Positions 1 through 5,748 are shown, counted from the first letter of the stretch. The stretch: 6,174 nucleotides of DNA from Sterolibacterium sp964500605 (GCA_964500605.1 CAZCOS010000090.1:1-6174); one strand, 5' to 3'. Notes: generated by a model not told the origin, from the letters alone. Numbers and translations: made by a program.

Positions 1-358
1 CCGGGGCCAGGAATTTGGTGGCGTTACGCGCGTAAAAGCTCATCACATCGCAGGAGGCGAAAATTTCCATGGCCAGCGCGTCGGCGGGTGGCTTTCCGGT
101 TTCACGAATGACCGTCGCCATGATTTCGTCCTGACGGGCGAGCACGATGTCCCGCGCTTTCAGCACAACCTGTGCACGTTCGGCAGGCGTTTTCTTTGCC
201 CATTCGCGCTGTGCGGCGCGCGCCTTTTGCATGGCGGCGGCAATGTCTTCGGCACTGGCACATTCGATGACGCCAAGCTCCTCGAATGTCACCGGGCTTT
301 TCATCAGCAACTTGCGGCGTTGGCCGGCTTCAGTCGGCAGTCTTTCAAAAATGGCCAT
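1..358 (-). CDS. Aldehyde dehydrogenase family protein, N-terminal part (runs off the window)
   Basis: The 119 residues seen are the N-terminal region of an NAD(P)-dependent aldehyde dehydrogenase, a cytoplasmic enzyme that oxidises aldehydes to carboxylic acids. The helical stretch SAEDIAAAMQKARAAQREWA (residues 35-54) and the motif ETGKPPADALAMEI (86-99) are typical of the start of the coenzyme-binding domain. The catalytic Cys and Glu lie beyond the window edge, so neither activity nor substrate can be judged. Family members are usually about 450-500 residues, so roughly three quarters are missing. The ATG at 358-356 is preceded by a good Shine-Dalgarno AAAGGA (372-367), which supports this start. 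The gene follows the nitroreductase gene on the same strand after 123 bp and could be co-transcribed with it. Confidence 0.9.
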   Translation of the reverse strand, partial: MAIFERLPTEAGQRRKLLMKSPVTFEELGVIECASAEDIAAAMQKARAAQREWAKKTPAERAQVVLKARDIVLARQDEIMATVIRETGKPPADALAMEIFASCDVMSFYARNATKFLAP

Positions 359-366
359 GCTGTCAG

Positions 367-372
367 TCCTTT
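367..372 (-). promoter_or_regulatory. Ribosome binding site of the aldehyde dehydrogenase gene
   Basis: AAAGGA on the minus strand lies 8 nt before the ATG at 358-356. It fixes the start of the edge-truncated gene. Confidence 0.7.
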
Positions 373-374
373 GC

Positions 375-392
375 GTTCAATGAGTTCAATGA
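375..392. repeat. Tandem 9-bp direct repeat upstream of the aldehyde dehydrogenase gene
   Basis: GTTCAATGA occurs twice head to tail without a mismatch, ending just before the Shine-Dalgarno of the minus-strand aldehyde dehydrogenase gene. It lies in the leader or promoter-proximal region. It could be a regulator site or chance; nothing else in the window repeats it. Confidence 0.5.
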
Positions 393-433
393 AAAGTGGA
401 AAGCGGAAACGCTTGATTCTAGCGTACAGCGTT

Positions 434-476
434 AAGCGGCAAGGGACGAATTCCCTGAAACAGGGAATCTCCGCTT
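434..476 (-). other. Intergenic hairpin between the nitroreductase and aldehyde dehydrogenase genes
   Basis: A perfect 8-bp inverted repeat, ATTCCCTG (450-457) and CAGGGAAT (461-468) with loop AAA, is flanked by outer arms AAGCGG (434-439) and CCGCTT (471-476). A smaller hairpin, AAGCG and CGCTT around GAAA, lies at 401-414. On the minus strand the structures follow the nitroreductase stop codon but have no U-tract. They look more like RNA processing or partial termination elements between co-oriented genes than strong terminators. No open reading frame of note lies in this 123-bp gap. Confidence 0.45.
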
Positions 477-481
477 GGCTT

Positions 482-1168
482 TCAAAGCCCGTGAAAAATC
501 ACGGATTCCTCTAACGGCGCGCGGGCGGTGCGCAAGGTATTGACCGGGTGAGAGGGGTCGGCATAACCCATTGCCAGCCCACAAAAGGGCATGAGATGTT
601 CCGGGAGCGAGAGGAATTCCGCCACAGTTTTGTGCCAAAGCGTCCAGAACTCCTGGGCACAGGTATCCAGCCCGGCTTCGCAGGCCAGCAGCATCACTGT
701 TTGCAGATACAGGCCCAGATCGACCCATTGGGTTGCACCCAGTCGCCGGTCGATGCAGATAAACAGAGCAACAGGGGCGTTCCAGAAGTCGAAATTCCCT
801 GCGATGAAATCCAGCCGCGCAGCCTTGTTTTCACGAGGGATGCCCATTGTGGCGTACATATCCTCGGCACACTGCCCGCGTCGGGCGCGATAAGGTTCAA
901 CGAGAGATTCAGGGTAGATCGGGTATTCCGGCCCTTCGCCAAAAGGGTTGCTTGCCCGCCGCTCGCGCAGCCGCGCCTTGAAACGTACCAGCTCTTCACC
1001 GCCCAGAACATGCACAACCCAGGGCTGGAGATTGCCCCCCGAAGGGCTGCGCTGCGCCTTGTCCAGTATCGCCCTGACGACCGGCGCCGGGACAGGGGTA
1101 TCGAGAAACGCACGTTTCGAACCGCGCCGGGCCACGGCTTCGGTGACGGAAAGGGGAGAGGGAGGCAT
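482..1168 (-). CDS. Nitroreductase-family FMN-dependent oxidoreductase
   Basis: This 228-residue protein has the full length of the classical FMN nitroreductase family, homodimeric cytoplasmic enzymes that use NAD(P)H to reduce nitroaromatics, quinones, enones or other acceptors. Visible landmarks are the FMN-phosphate region RRGSKRAFLD (14-23), the conserved SPSGGNLQPW (41-50), the segment GLDTCAQEFW (166-175) near the C-terminal FMN contacts, and GYADPSHPVN (201-210), which matches the family's usual Gly-Tyr-x-Asp end motif. No signal peptide or membrane segment is present. The ATG at 1168-1166 gives the expected family N-terminus, although no clear Shine-Dalgarno precedes it. A short hairpin overlaps the 3' end (489-504). 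The gene is divergent from the Ddn-like gene across a 152-bp gap and lies upstream of the aldehyde dehydrogenase gene. The substrate is unknown; the family call is secure. Confidence 0.9.
   Translation of the reverse strand: MPPSPLSVTEAVARRGSKRAFLDTPVPAPVVRAILDKAQRSPSGGNLQPWVVHVLGGEELVRFKARLRERRASNPFGEGPEYPIYPESLVEPYRARRGQCAEDMYATMGIPRENKAARLDFIAGNFDFWNAPVALFICIDRRLGATQWVDLGLYLQTVMLLACEAGLDTCAQEFWTLWHKTVAEFLSLPEHLMPFCGLAMGYADPSHPVNTLRTARAPLEESVIFHGL
489..504 (-). other. Small hairpin at the 3' end of the nitroreductase gene
   Basis: CCGTGA (489-494) and TCACGG (499-504) form a perfect 6-bp stem around a 4-nt loop within the last codons of the gene. It could protect the transcript end or be incidental to coding. 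Confidence 0.35.
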
Positions 1169-1320
1169 GAAGATGCACCATCTAAGTGAATACCTCGGGT
1201 TTTACTGCAGGATCGCCGGATATTGCAAACCCTCCCGAAAGCGGCCAGAATCCCCGTGCTTCGCACACATGCGATGTGCAAAAAATACGTCAGTAACGTT
1301 AAACCAAGGAGAAGCCCCAG
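1169..1320. promoter_or_regulatory. Divergent intergenic region with a possible operator
   Basis: This 152-bp gap must hold the promoters of the leftward nitroreductase gene and the rightward Ddn-like gene. It contains a short perfect inverted repeat, CACAT (1266-1270) and ATGTG (1274-1278), separated by GCG. A palindromic AACGTT (1295-1300) and two ACGT tetramers lie nearby, just upstream of the rightward ribosome site. No convincing sigma-70 -35/-10 pair was found. The repeat is a candidate shared regulator site, by inference only. Confidence 0.35.
1306..1311 (+). promoter_or_regulatory. Ribosome binding site of the Ddn-like gene
   Basis: AAGGAG ends 9 nt before the ATG at 1321, a near-ideal Shine-Dalgarno that supports the chosen start. 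Confidence 0.75.
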
Positions 1321-1839
1321 ATGGCAACCGATAACCGCGACAATCTTCCCAAGCCCGATTTCATGACCGAAGAGCAGTTCGAGTGGCTGAAAAAAGCGAC
1401 CGATTCGCTCGACAAGATCCGTGGCGATGCCAAGGCCGACGTGGAACGCTACCGCGCCAATCCGGAAGGCTGGTCGACCGGCAAGGGTTCGCCCTCGGGT
1501 CTCCCCACCCTGCTGCTGACCACGCTGGGCCGCAAGTCGGGTGAAAAGCGCACCACGCCGCTGGTCTTTCTGCAGTGGGGCGAACACATGGTCATCGTCG
1601 GCTCGCTGGCCGGCTACGACCAGGACCCGACCTGGTACACCAACATGAAAACCAACCGTACCTGCTGGGTGCAGAAGGATCACGACCAGTACGTCTGCAT
1701 CGGCCGCGACGTGACGGACGAAGAGCGCAAGGCCCTGTGGCCGCAGCTCGATCAGGTCTTCCCGGCCTGGGGCTACTTCCAGAAAACCACCGACCGTCCC
1801 TTCCCGATGGTCAGCCTGGAAATCCAGAAAAAGCTGTAA
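1321..1839 (+). CDS. Ddn-like (F420/deazaflavin-dependent) nitroreductase-family protein
   Basis: This 172-residue protein resembles the split-barrel deazaflavin-dependent nitroreductase family typified by mycobacterial Ddn, whose members transfer hydride from reduced F420 to nitro compounds, quinones or enones. The family signature is clear: a TLLLTTLGRKSG strand-loop (63-74, the cofactor-phosphate loop in Ddn relatives), RTTPLVFL (77-84), MVIVGSLAG (90-98), DPTWYTNMKTN (102-112), the TDEERKALWPQ segment (132-142) and an aromatic-rich tail ending FPMVSLE (161-167). An N-terminal helical extension of about 55 residues precedes the barrel. It is soluble, with no signal peptide. Many family members are actinobacterial; here the neighbourhood looks proteobacterial, so whether F420 is the true cofactor is open. 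A terminator-like hairpin follows. The family call is good; cofactor and substrate are inferred. Confidence 0.85.
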   Translation: MATDNRDNLPKPDFMTEEQFEWLKKATDSLDKIRGDAKADVERYRANPEGWSTGKGSPSGLPTLLLTTLGRKSGEKRTTPLVFLQWGEHMVIVGSLAGYDQDPTWYTNMKTNRTCWVQKDHDQYVCIGRDVTDEERKALWPQLDQVFPAWGYFQKTTDRPFPMVSLEIQKKL

Positions 1840-1855
1840 GCCAGCAAAATCCACG

Positions 1856-1892
1856 ACAGGCCCAGGCAATCCCTGGGCCTGTTGCTTGTTCA
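1856..1892 (+). terminator. Terminator-like hairpin after the Ddn-like gene
   Basis: An 11-bp perfect stem, ACAGGCCCAGG (1856-1866) and CCTGGGCCTGT (1872-1882), with a 5-nt loop starts 16 nt after the stop codon. It is followed by a broken T-rich stretch (TTGCTTGTT). It probably ends most transcription before the next gene, though the imperfect T-tract allows read-through. Confidence 0.7.
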
Positions 1893-1942
1893 AGACCTGA
1901 TTCGAGCCCACTCGATCCAACGCGCCCAACCGCCGCATCCCT

Positions 1943-1947
1943 GGAGA
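1943..1947 (+). promoter_or_regulatory. Ribosome binding site deciding the start of the iron-sulfur flavoprotein gene
   Basis: GGAGA lies 8 nt before the ATG at 1956. The reading frame is open far upstream into the Ddn-like gene, but only this ATG has a ribosome site, and it gives the normal family N-terminus. Confidence 0.7.
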
Positions 1948-1955
1948 AGCAAGAC

Positions 1956-3944
1956 ATGGCCAACGTGAATTTCGATCACCTCTTTTCGCCCCTGCAAGTC
2001 GGCCCGATGACCGTGCCCAACCGCATCTGCGAAACCACCAACACCATCAACTCGTCCATGGCCCCCGGCCTCATCGACGAGCACTTCATCGCCCACCACG
2101 GCGCGAAAGCCAAGGGCGGCACGGGCTGGATCGGCAGCGAAACCTGGCTGCTCAATTCCCCCTTCCCGCCCGTCACCGGCCCGGAAATCGGCCTGGCCGT
2201 GGGCTTTGCCACGCCCTTTGCCAGCTACCAGAACCCCGCCTTCCTCGAAGGTAAAAAGAAATTCTGCGAAGAAATCCACAAGCAGGGCGCCGTGGTCGTC
2301 GTCCAGCTCACCCACCTCAACGCCGTCTGGGCGCCTTCCGCCGTGCCGCTGATCGGCGCGCAGGACTACACCCCGCATGTGCTGGGTGAAGAAGAAATCG
2401 AATTCCACCTCAATGTCTACGCCGATGCCGCCGAAGCCGCGCTCAACTGCGGTGCGGATGGCGTCGAGATCCACTGCGCGCATGAGACGCTGGCCTACAG
2501 CTTCCTCTCGCCCGTCACCAACCGCCGCACCGACCGCTGGGGCGGTGAGCCGGAAAACCGCATCCGTTTCGTCGTCGAAGCACTCAAGCGCGTGCGCGCC
2601 CGTGTCGGCAACAAGCTCGCGCTGGGCATCCGCATGGCCGGCATGGAATTCCGCGAAGGCGGCTACGACAACCTGCAAATGCGCGAGATGCTCTATCTCA
2701 TCGCCGAATGCGGCCTGCTCGATTTCGTCGATCTGGACGTCGGCCACTGCTGGGGCGCGCCGTCCTACGTGCCCAATTCCTACTACGCCCACGGCCAGTT
2801 CCGCGATGTCGGCAAGGGTGCGCGCGTCGACCTCGACCCGAAGATCAAGGTGCTGTTTACCGGCCGCATCAACGACCCGGTGGTCGCGGAAGAACTGCTC
2901 AAGGGCGGCTATTGCGACCTCGTCGGCATGGTGCGCGCCGGCATCGCCGACCCGGAATTCGCCATCAAGGCCAAAGAAGGCCGTCTGGACGAAATCCGCC
3001 GCTGCATCGCCTGCACCCGCTGCATCGACGAAGCCTCCGAGCCCGCCACCTTCCCCTACACACCGACCTGCTCGATCAACCCGGTCATCGGCTCCGAGCT
3101 GCGCTGGGAAGAACAATACAAACCCGCCGCGCAGAAGAAGAACGTCGTCGTCGTCGGCGGTGGGCTCGCCGGTTGCGAAGCCGCGCGCATCGCCGCCAAG
3201 CGCGGCCACAAGGTCACCCTGCTCGACCAGAACAAGCGTCTTGGCGGGCAGCTCTTGATCTCCTCCAAGGTCGCCGGGCGTGACTCCTTCGAAGACCAGA
3301 TCTACTTCGAAGAAAACGAAATGACCCGCAGCGGTGTCACCGTCAAGCTCGAAGCCAAAGCGGATTTGGCCACCATCAAGGCGCTCAACCCCGACGCCGT
3401 GGTGATCGCCACCGGTTCCACCCCGCGTGTGCCGCACGATGTCGAAGGTCTCAACCAGCCCCACGTCGTGCAAGGCTGGGATGTCATCAGCGGCAAGGCC
3501 AAGGTCGGCCAGCGCGTCGCCATCATCTCGCAAGAGGATTACTACGAAACGCCGTGCGTGGCCGAATTCATCGCCGCCCAGGGCAAGGATGTCACCGTCT
3601 TCCACAAGTCCGTACATCTGGGCTCGGAAATCGCCCGCTACTCCATCGGCATGGTGCATAAGCGCATGGAAGAGTTCAACGTGCAGGTGAAAAACAACCT
3701 GGTGCTGACCAAGGTCGACGGCAACGCCATCGAGCTCGCCTCCGCCTGGGGCGGCAAGACCTACCGCGAAGAAGGCTTCGACACCATCGTGCTGGTATAC
3801 GCCTCAACGGCGCAGTGCGAGCTCTACGACCAGCTGAAGGCCGAAGGTGCGGTGAAGGAACTGTATCTCGCCGGTGCGGCCTGGCTGCCGCGCCACATGG
3901 CCGAATCGACACGGCATGGGGCGAATATCGGGTTGGCGATTTAA
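1956..3944 (+). CDS. Iron-sulfur flavoprotein of the trimethylamine dehydrogenase / 2,4-dienoyl-CoA reductase family
   Basis: The 662-residue protein begins with an old-yellow-enzyme TIM barrel for FMN (about 7-345): HLFSPLQVGPMTVPNRI at the start, FLSPVTNRRTDRWGG (183-197), and GRINDP (303-308). A cluster motif follows with Cys350, 353, 356 and 372. A nucleotide-binding domain with VVVVGGGLAG (397-406) comes next. The CX2CX2C pattern and a second Rossmann domain lacking a GxGxxG loop (520-550) resemble trimethylamine dehydrogenase, which passes electrons to an acceptor protein instead of taking NADH. FadH proteins instead have CX2CX3C. The gap to the fourth Cys is 15, longer than the usual 11-12. 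The active-site loop reads HCAHETL (173-179): it keeps one His but has Thr at the usual Tyr. Thr30 occupies the place of the trimethylamine dehydrogenase flavin-linking Cys. The substrate is therefore unknown; an unsaturated CoA ester, enone or amine is possible. A strong terminator follows. Confidence 0.88.
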   Translation: MANVNFDHLFSPLQVGPMTVPNRICETTNTINSSMAPGLIDEHFIAHHGAKAKGGTGWIGSETWLLNSPFPPVTGPEIGLAVGFATPFASYQNPAFLEGKKKFCEEIHKQGAVVVVQLTHLNAVWAPSAVPLIGAQDYTPHVLGEEEIEFHLNVYADAAEAALNCGADGVEIHCAHETLAYSFLSPVTNRRTDRWGGEPENRIRFVVEALKRVRARVGNKLALGIRMAGMEFREGGYDNLQMREMLYLIAECGLLDFVDLDVGHCWGAPSYVPNSYYAHGQFRDVGKGARVDLDPKIKVLFTGRINDPVVAEELLKGGYCDLVGMVRAGIADPEFAIKAKEGRLDEIRRCIACTRCIDEASEPATFPYTPTCSINPVIGSELRWEEQYKPAAQKKNVVVVGGGLAGCEAARIAAKRGHKVTLLDQNKRLGGQLLISSKVAGRDSFEDQIYFEENEMTRSGVTVKLEAKADLATIKALNPDAVVIATGSTPRVPHDVEGLNQPHVVQGWDVISGKAKVGQRVAIISQEDYYETPCVAEFIAAQGKDVTVFHKSVHLGSEIARYSIGMVHKRMEEFNVQVKNNLVLTKVDGNAIELASAWGGKTYREEGFDTIVLVYASTAQCELYDQLKAEGAVKELYLAGAAWLPRHMAESTRHGANIGLAI

Positions 3945-3965
3945 GCGTTACACCGCAAGCAAGTC

Positions 3966-4006
3966 AAACGGCCTGCCTCCGCATTGGGGGCGGGCCGTTT
4001 CGCTTT
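3966..4006 (+). terminator. Intrinsic terminator after the iron-sulfur flavoprotein gene
   Basis: Arms AAACGGCC (3966-3973) and GGCCGTTT (3993-4000) pair perfectly. Pairing continues inward through TGCCTCC and GGGGGCG, with two G-U pairs, to give a 15-bp stem around a 5-nt loop. The stem ends in TTT and is followed by CGCTTT. It lies 22 nt after the stop codon and cleanly separates the redox block from the toxin-antitoxin pair. Confidence 0.8.
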
Positions 4007-4094
4007 GCAGGTGAAGCGCTGCGCCTCTGGGCGTGCGTGATACGCTTGCAGAAAATGCTTGCATGGCATTTGTCAGTTCGCTACCACTTCATCA

Positions 4095-4349
4095 ATGAAA
4101 ACAAAGCATACCCGGACGTTACGCGCCATCTTTGGCAGGCCAACGGCGGCCAACATCATTTTTACGGACATCGAAGCGTTGGTGATCGCCTTGGGCGGAG
4201 AAGTGAAAGAAGGCGATGGATCGCGTGTAGCGCTGAGGCTGGGTGCGGCCGTGAAACATGCGCATCGGCTGCATCCGGGCAAGGAAGCGAAGGAATACCA
4301 GATCGAAGAAATCCGCGTCTGGTTCACGGCACAAGGAATCGAACCATGA
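4095..4349 (+). CDS. hicA: HicA-family mRNA interferase toxin
   Basis: This 84-residue protein matches the HicA toxin family, small double-stranded-RNA-binding-fold endoribonucleases that cut mRNA and are neutralised by HicB. It shows the expected order: RTLRAIFGRP (7-16), the helix DIEALVIALGGEVKEG (25-40), the turn GDGSRVALRL (40-49), and KHAHRLHPGKEAKEYQIEEIRVWF (54-77). In short canonical HicA proteins a His follows the GS turn. Here it is Arg44, as in the longer subgroup with an HRxHPxKEAK segment, so His58 or His60 may matter more. ATG 4095 gives the family N-terminus. An in-frame TTG at 4059 would add 12 residues unlike the family. No strong Shine-Dalgarno is seen. The stop codon overlaps the hicB start (ATGA), indicating translational coupling. 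Confidence 0.85.
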   Translation: MKTKHTRTLRAIFGRPTAANIIFTDIEALVIALGGEVKEGDGSRVALRLGAAVKHAHRLHPGKEAKEYQIEEIRVWFTAQGIEP

Positions 4350-4687
4350 ACAGCATGAACTATCGGGGCTACACCGCCCGCATCGACTTTGACGATCGCG
4401 ACAACATTTTCGTCGGGCGCGTGCTTGGCTTGCCGGCGACGGTGAAGATCAGTTTCCACGGCGAAACCGTCGCCGAACTGACGCGCGACTTTCATTGCGC
4501 CATCGATTTTTACCTCAAGGAGTGCGCCGAGAGCGGCCACGCGCCAGTCAAGCCAGCCAGCGGTCGTCTGATGCTGCGAATCCCGCCCGAGGTCCATGGT
4601 GCCGCTCTGGTGGCCGCGCAAGCAGCAGGCAGCAGCCTGAACCAATGGGCCGCCAAGGTACTGGCTGAAGCAGCGCATGTGGGGTGA
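4346..4687 (+). CDS. hicB: HicB-family antitoxin
   Basis: The 113-residue protein has the two-part HicB design. The N-terminal partial RNase H-like fold (MNYRGYTARIDFDDRDNIFVG, through to the FHCAIDFYLKECAESG helix at 49-64) binds and blocks the toxin. A C-terminal ribbon-helix-helix DNA-binding domain (GRLMLRIPPEVHGAALVAAQAAGSSLNQWAAKVLAEAA, in two parts, 73-110) is expected to repress the hicAB promoter. The start ATG overlaps the hicA stop by the ATGA arrangement. HicB of this type usually autoregulates its operon, which would place an operator in 3945-4094, though no clear palindrome was found there. The gene converges on intI with only 32 bp between stop codons. This pair is not inside a cassette: no attC flanks it, and it lies on the integrase 3' side. 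Confidence 0.87.
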   Translation: MNSMNYRGYTARIDFDDRDNIFVGRVLGLPATVKISFHGETVAELTRDFHCAIDFYLKECAESGHAPVKPASGRLMLRIPPEVHGAALVAAQAAGSSLNQWAAKVLAEAAHVG

Positions 4688-4701
4688 TGGGTGGGCGCAA
4701 G

Positions 4702-4717
4702 ACCTGATACTGCAGGT
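4702..4717. other. Weak hairpin between the converging hicB and intI genes
   Basis: ACCTG (4702-4706) and CAGGT (4713-4717) can pair in the 32-bp gap between the two stop codons. The stem is only 5 bp and has no T-tract, so it would be a poor terminator for either gene. Confidence 0.3.
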
Positions 4718-4719
4718 TC

Positions 4720-5709
4720 TCAACCCTCATCCAGCGGCGACACCACCCCGCGCCCGCCCTTGTTCAGCACATGGGTGTAAATCATCGTCGTCGCCACATC
4801 GGCATGGCCGAGCAGCTCCTGCACCGTGCGGATGTCGTAACCCGCCTGCAGCAGATGCGTGGCAAACGAATGGCGCAGCGTATGCGGTGTTGCCGGCTTG
4901 GCGAGCCCCGCCGCCTGCACCGCCTTTTTCATCGCACGCTGCAGCAGCTTTTCATCCATGTGATGACGCCGCTCGATGCCGCTGCGCGGATCAACCGAAT
5001 ACCCCTTGGCCACAAAGAGATACTGCCAGCCCCATTCCGTCGCCGCGTTCGGGTATTTCCTCTCCAGCGCGTCCGGCAGATATACAGAAGCCCGGCCCCG
5101 GGCAAGATCGTCCTCATACAACAAGCGACGCCCCTGCACCTGCTCGCGCAAGGCCGGGATCAGGCTTTGCGGCAACATCGTCACCCTATCCTTCGCCCCC
5201 TTGCCATCGCGCACCAGAATCTCGGCGCGCTCGAAATCCACATCCTTCACCCGCAGCCGCACACACTCCATCAGCCGCATCCCCGTCCCGTACAACAGCC
5301 GCGCCATCAAAGCGTGTGTCCCCGTCATCCGCCCCAGCACCGCCGTCACCTCGTTGCGCGTCAGCACCACCGGCAGACGCGCCGGACGCTTTGCCCGCAC
5401 CACGTTATCCAGCCAGGGCAAGTCGATCTCCAGCACCTCGCGATAGAGGAACAACAGCGCGGAAAGTGCCTGATTCTGTGTGGCTGCCGCCACATTTCCC
5501 TCGACCGCCAGATGCGTCAGAAACGCCTCGACCTCCCGCGCGCCAATTTCGCGTGGGTGGCGTTTGTCATGAAACAGAATGAAACGCCTGATCCACTGGA
5601 CATATTGCGCCTCCGTCCTTATGCTGTAGTGCTTTAGACGCAACCGCTCCCGCACCTGATCGAGCAGCTTCGGTGGGTTTGGCGGAGACAGAGGTGTGAT
5701 TGAATTCAC
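4720..5709 (-). CDS. intI: Integron integrase IntI (site-specific tyrosine recombinase)
   Basis: This 329-residue enzyme inserts and excises gene cassettes by recombining attI with folded single-stranded attC sites. The core-binding N-terminal domain starts with LLDQVRERLRLKHYSIRTE (15-33). The catalytic set is complete: Arg145 (GTGMRLME), Lys170/173 (DGKGAKDR), His276 and Arg279 (HTLRHSF), His302 (LLGHADV) and the nucleophile Tyr311 (TTMIYTHV). The IntI-specific insert, LPDALERKYPNAATEWGWQY (211-230), absent from XerC/D, confirms an integron integrase. The start is GTG 5709; the next in-frame codon choice upstream is ATT, and a stop lies at 5733, so GTG is best. No clear Shine-Dalgarno precedes it, which suggests weak translation. 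The gene is divergent from the cassettes, as is normal, and appears intact and functional. Confidence 0.97.
   Translation of the reverse strand: MNSITPLSPPNPPKLLDQVRERLRLKHYSIRTEAQYVQWIRRFILFHDKRHPREIGAREVEAFLTHLAVEGNVAAATQNQALSALLFLYREVLEIDLPWLDNVVRAKRPARLPVVLTRNEVTAVLGRMTGTHALMARLLYGTGMRLMECVRLRVKDVDFERAEILVRDGKGAKDRVTMLPQSLIPALREQVQGRRLLYEDDLARGRASVYLPDALERKYPNAATEWGWQYLFVAKGYSVDPRSGIERRHHMDEKLLQRAMKKAVQAAGLAKPATPHTLRHSFATHLLQAGYDIRTVQELLGHADVATTMIYTHVLNKGGRGVVSPLDEG
5597..5625 (+). promoter_or_regulatory. Candidate cassette promoter Pc inside intI
   Basis: TGGACA (5597-5602), a 17-nt spacer and TATGCT (5620-5625) read toward the cassettes from within the 5' end of intI. From memory, the weak class 1 promoter PcW is TGGACA, 17 nt, TAAGCT, followed by a similar GCTGTAATGC; here GCTGTAGTGC follows. 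The position, antisense to the HYSIRTEAQYVQW coding segment, corresponds to that in intI1. This is a strong match in both sequence and location. It lies about 175 nt from the attI crossover. Confidence 0.65.
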
Positions 5710-5748
5710 GGGTGTATTTGAAACAATGGGTTAGGATGGTTGTTGTTT

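Noticed and set aside
694..1938. A 414-codon minus-strand open frame across the nitroreductase, the divergent gap and the Ddn-like gene
   Set aside because: It overlaps two clear genes and the promoter region; its product shows no family features.
1575..1955. Extension of the iron-sulfur flavoprotein frame upstream into the Ddn-like gene
   Set aside because: The frame is open, but it overlaps another real gene and a terminator. ATG 1956 has a ribosome site and the family N-terminus.
1890..3659. A 589-codon open frame on the minus strand, opposite the iron-sulfur flavoprotein
   Set aside because: It mirrors the codon structure of a well-supported GC-rich gene. Its product is low-complexity, rich in Gly, Ala, Asp and Val, with no recognisable motif.
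4677..5637. Long plus-strand frames opposite the integrase
   Set aside because: They are antisense shadows of intI, rich in Pro, Arg and Ser and without motifs.
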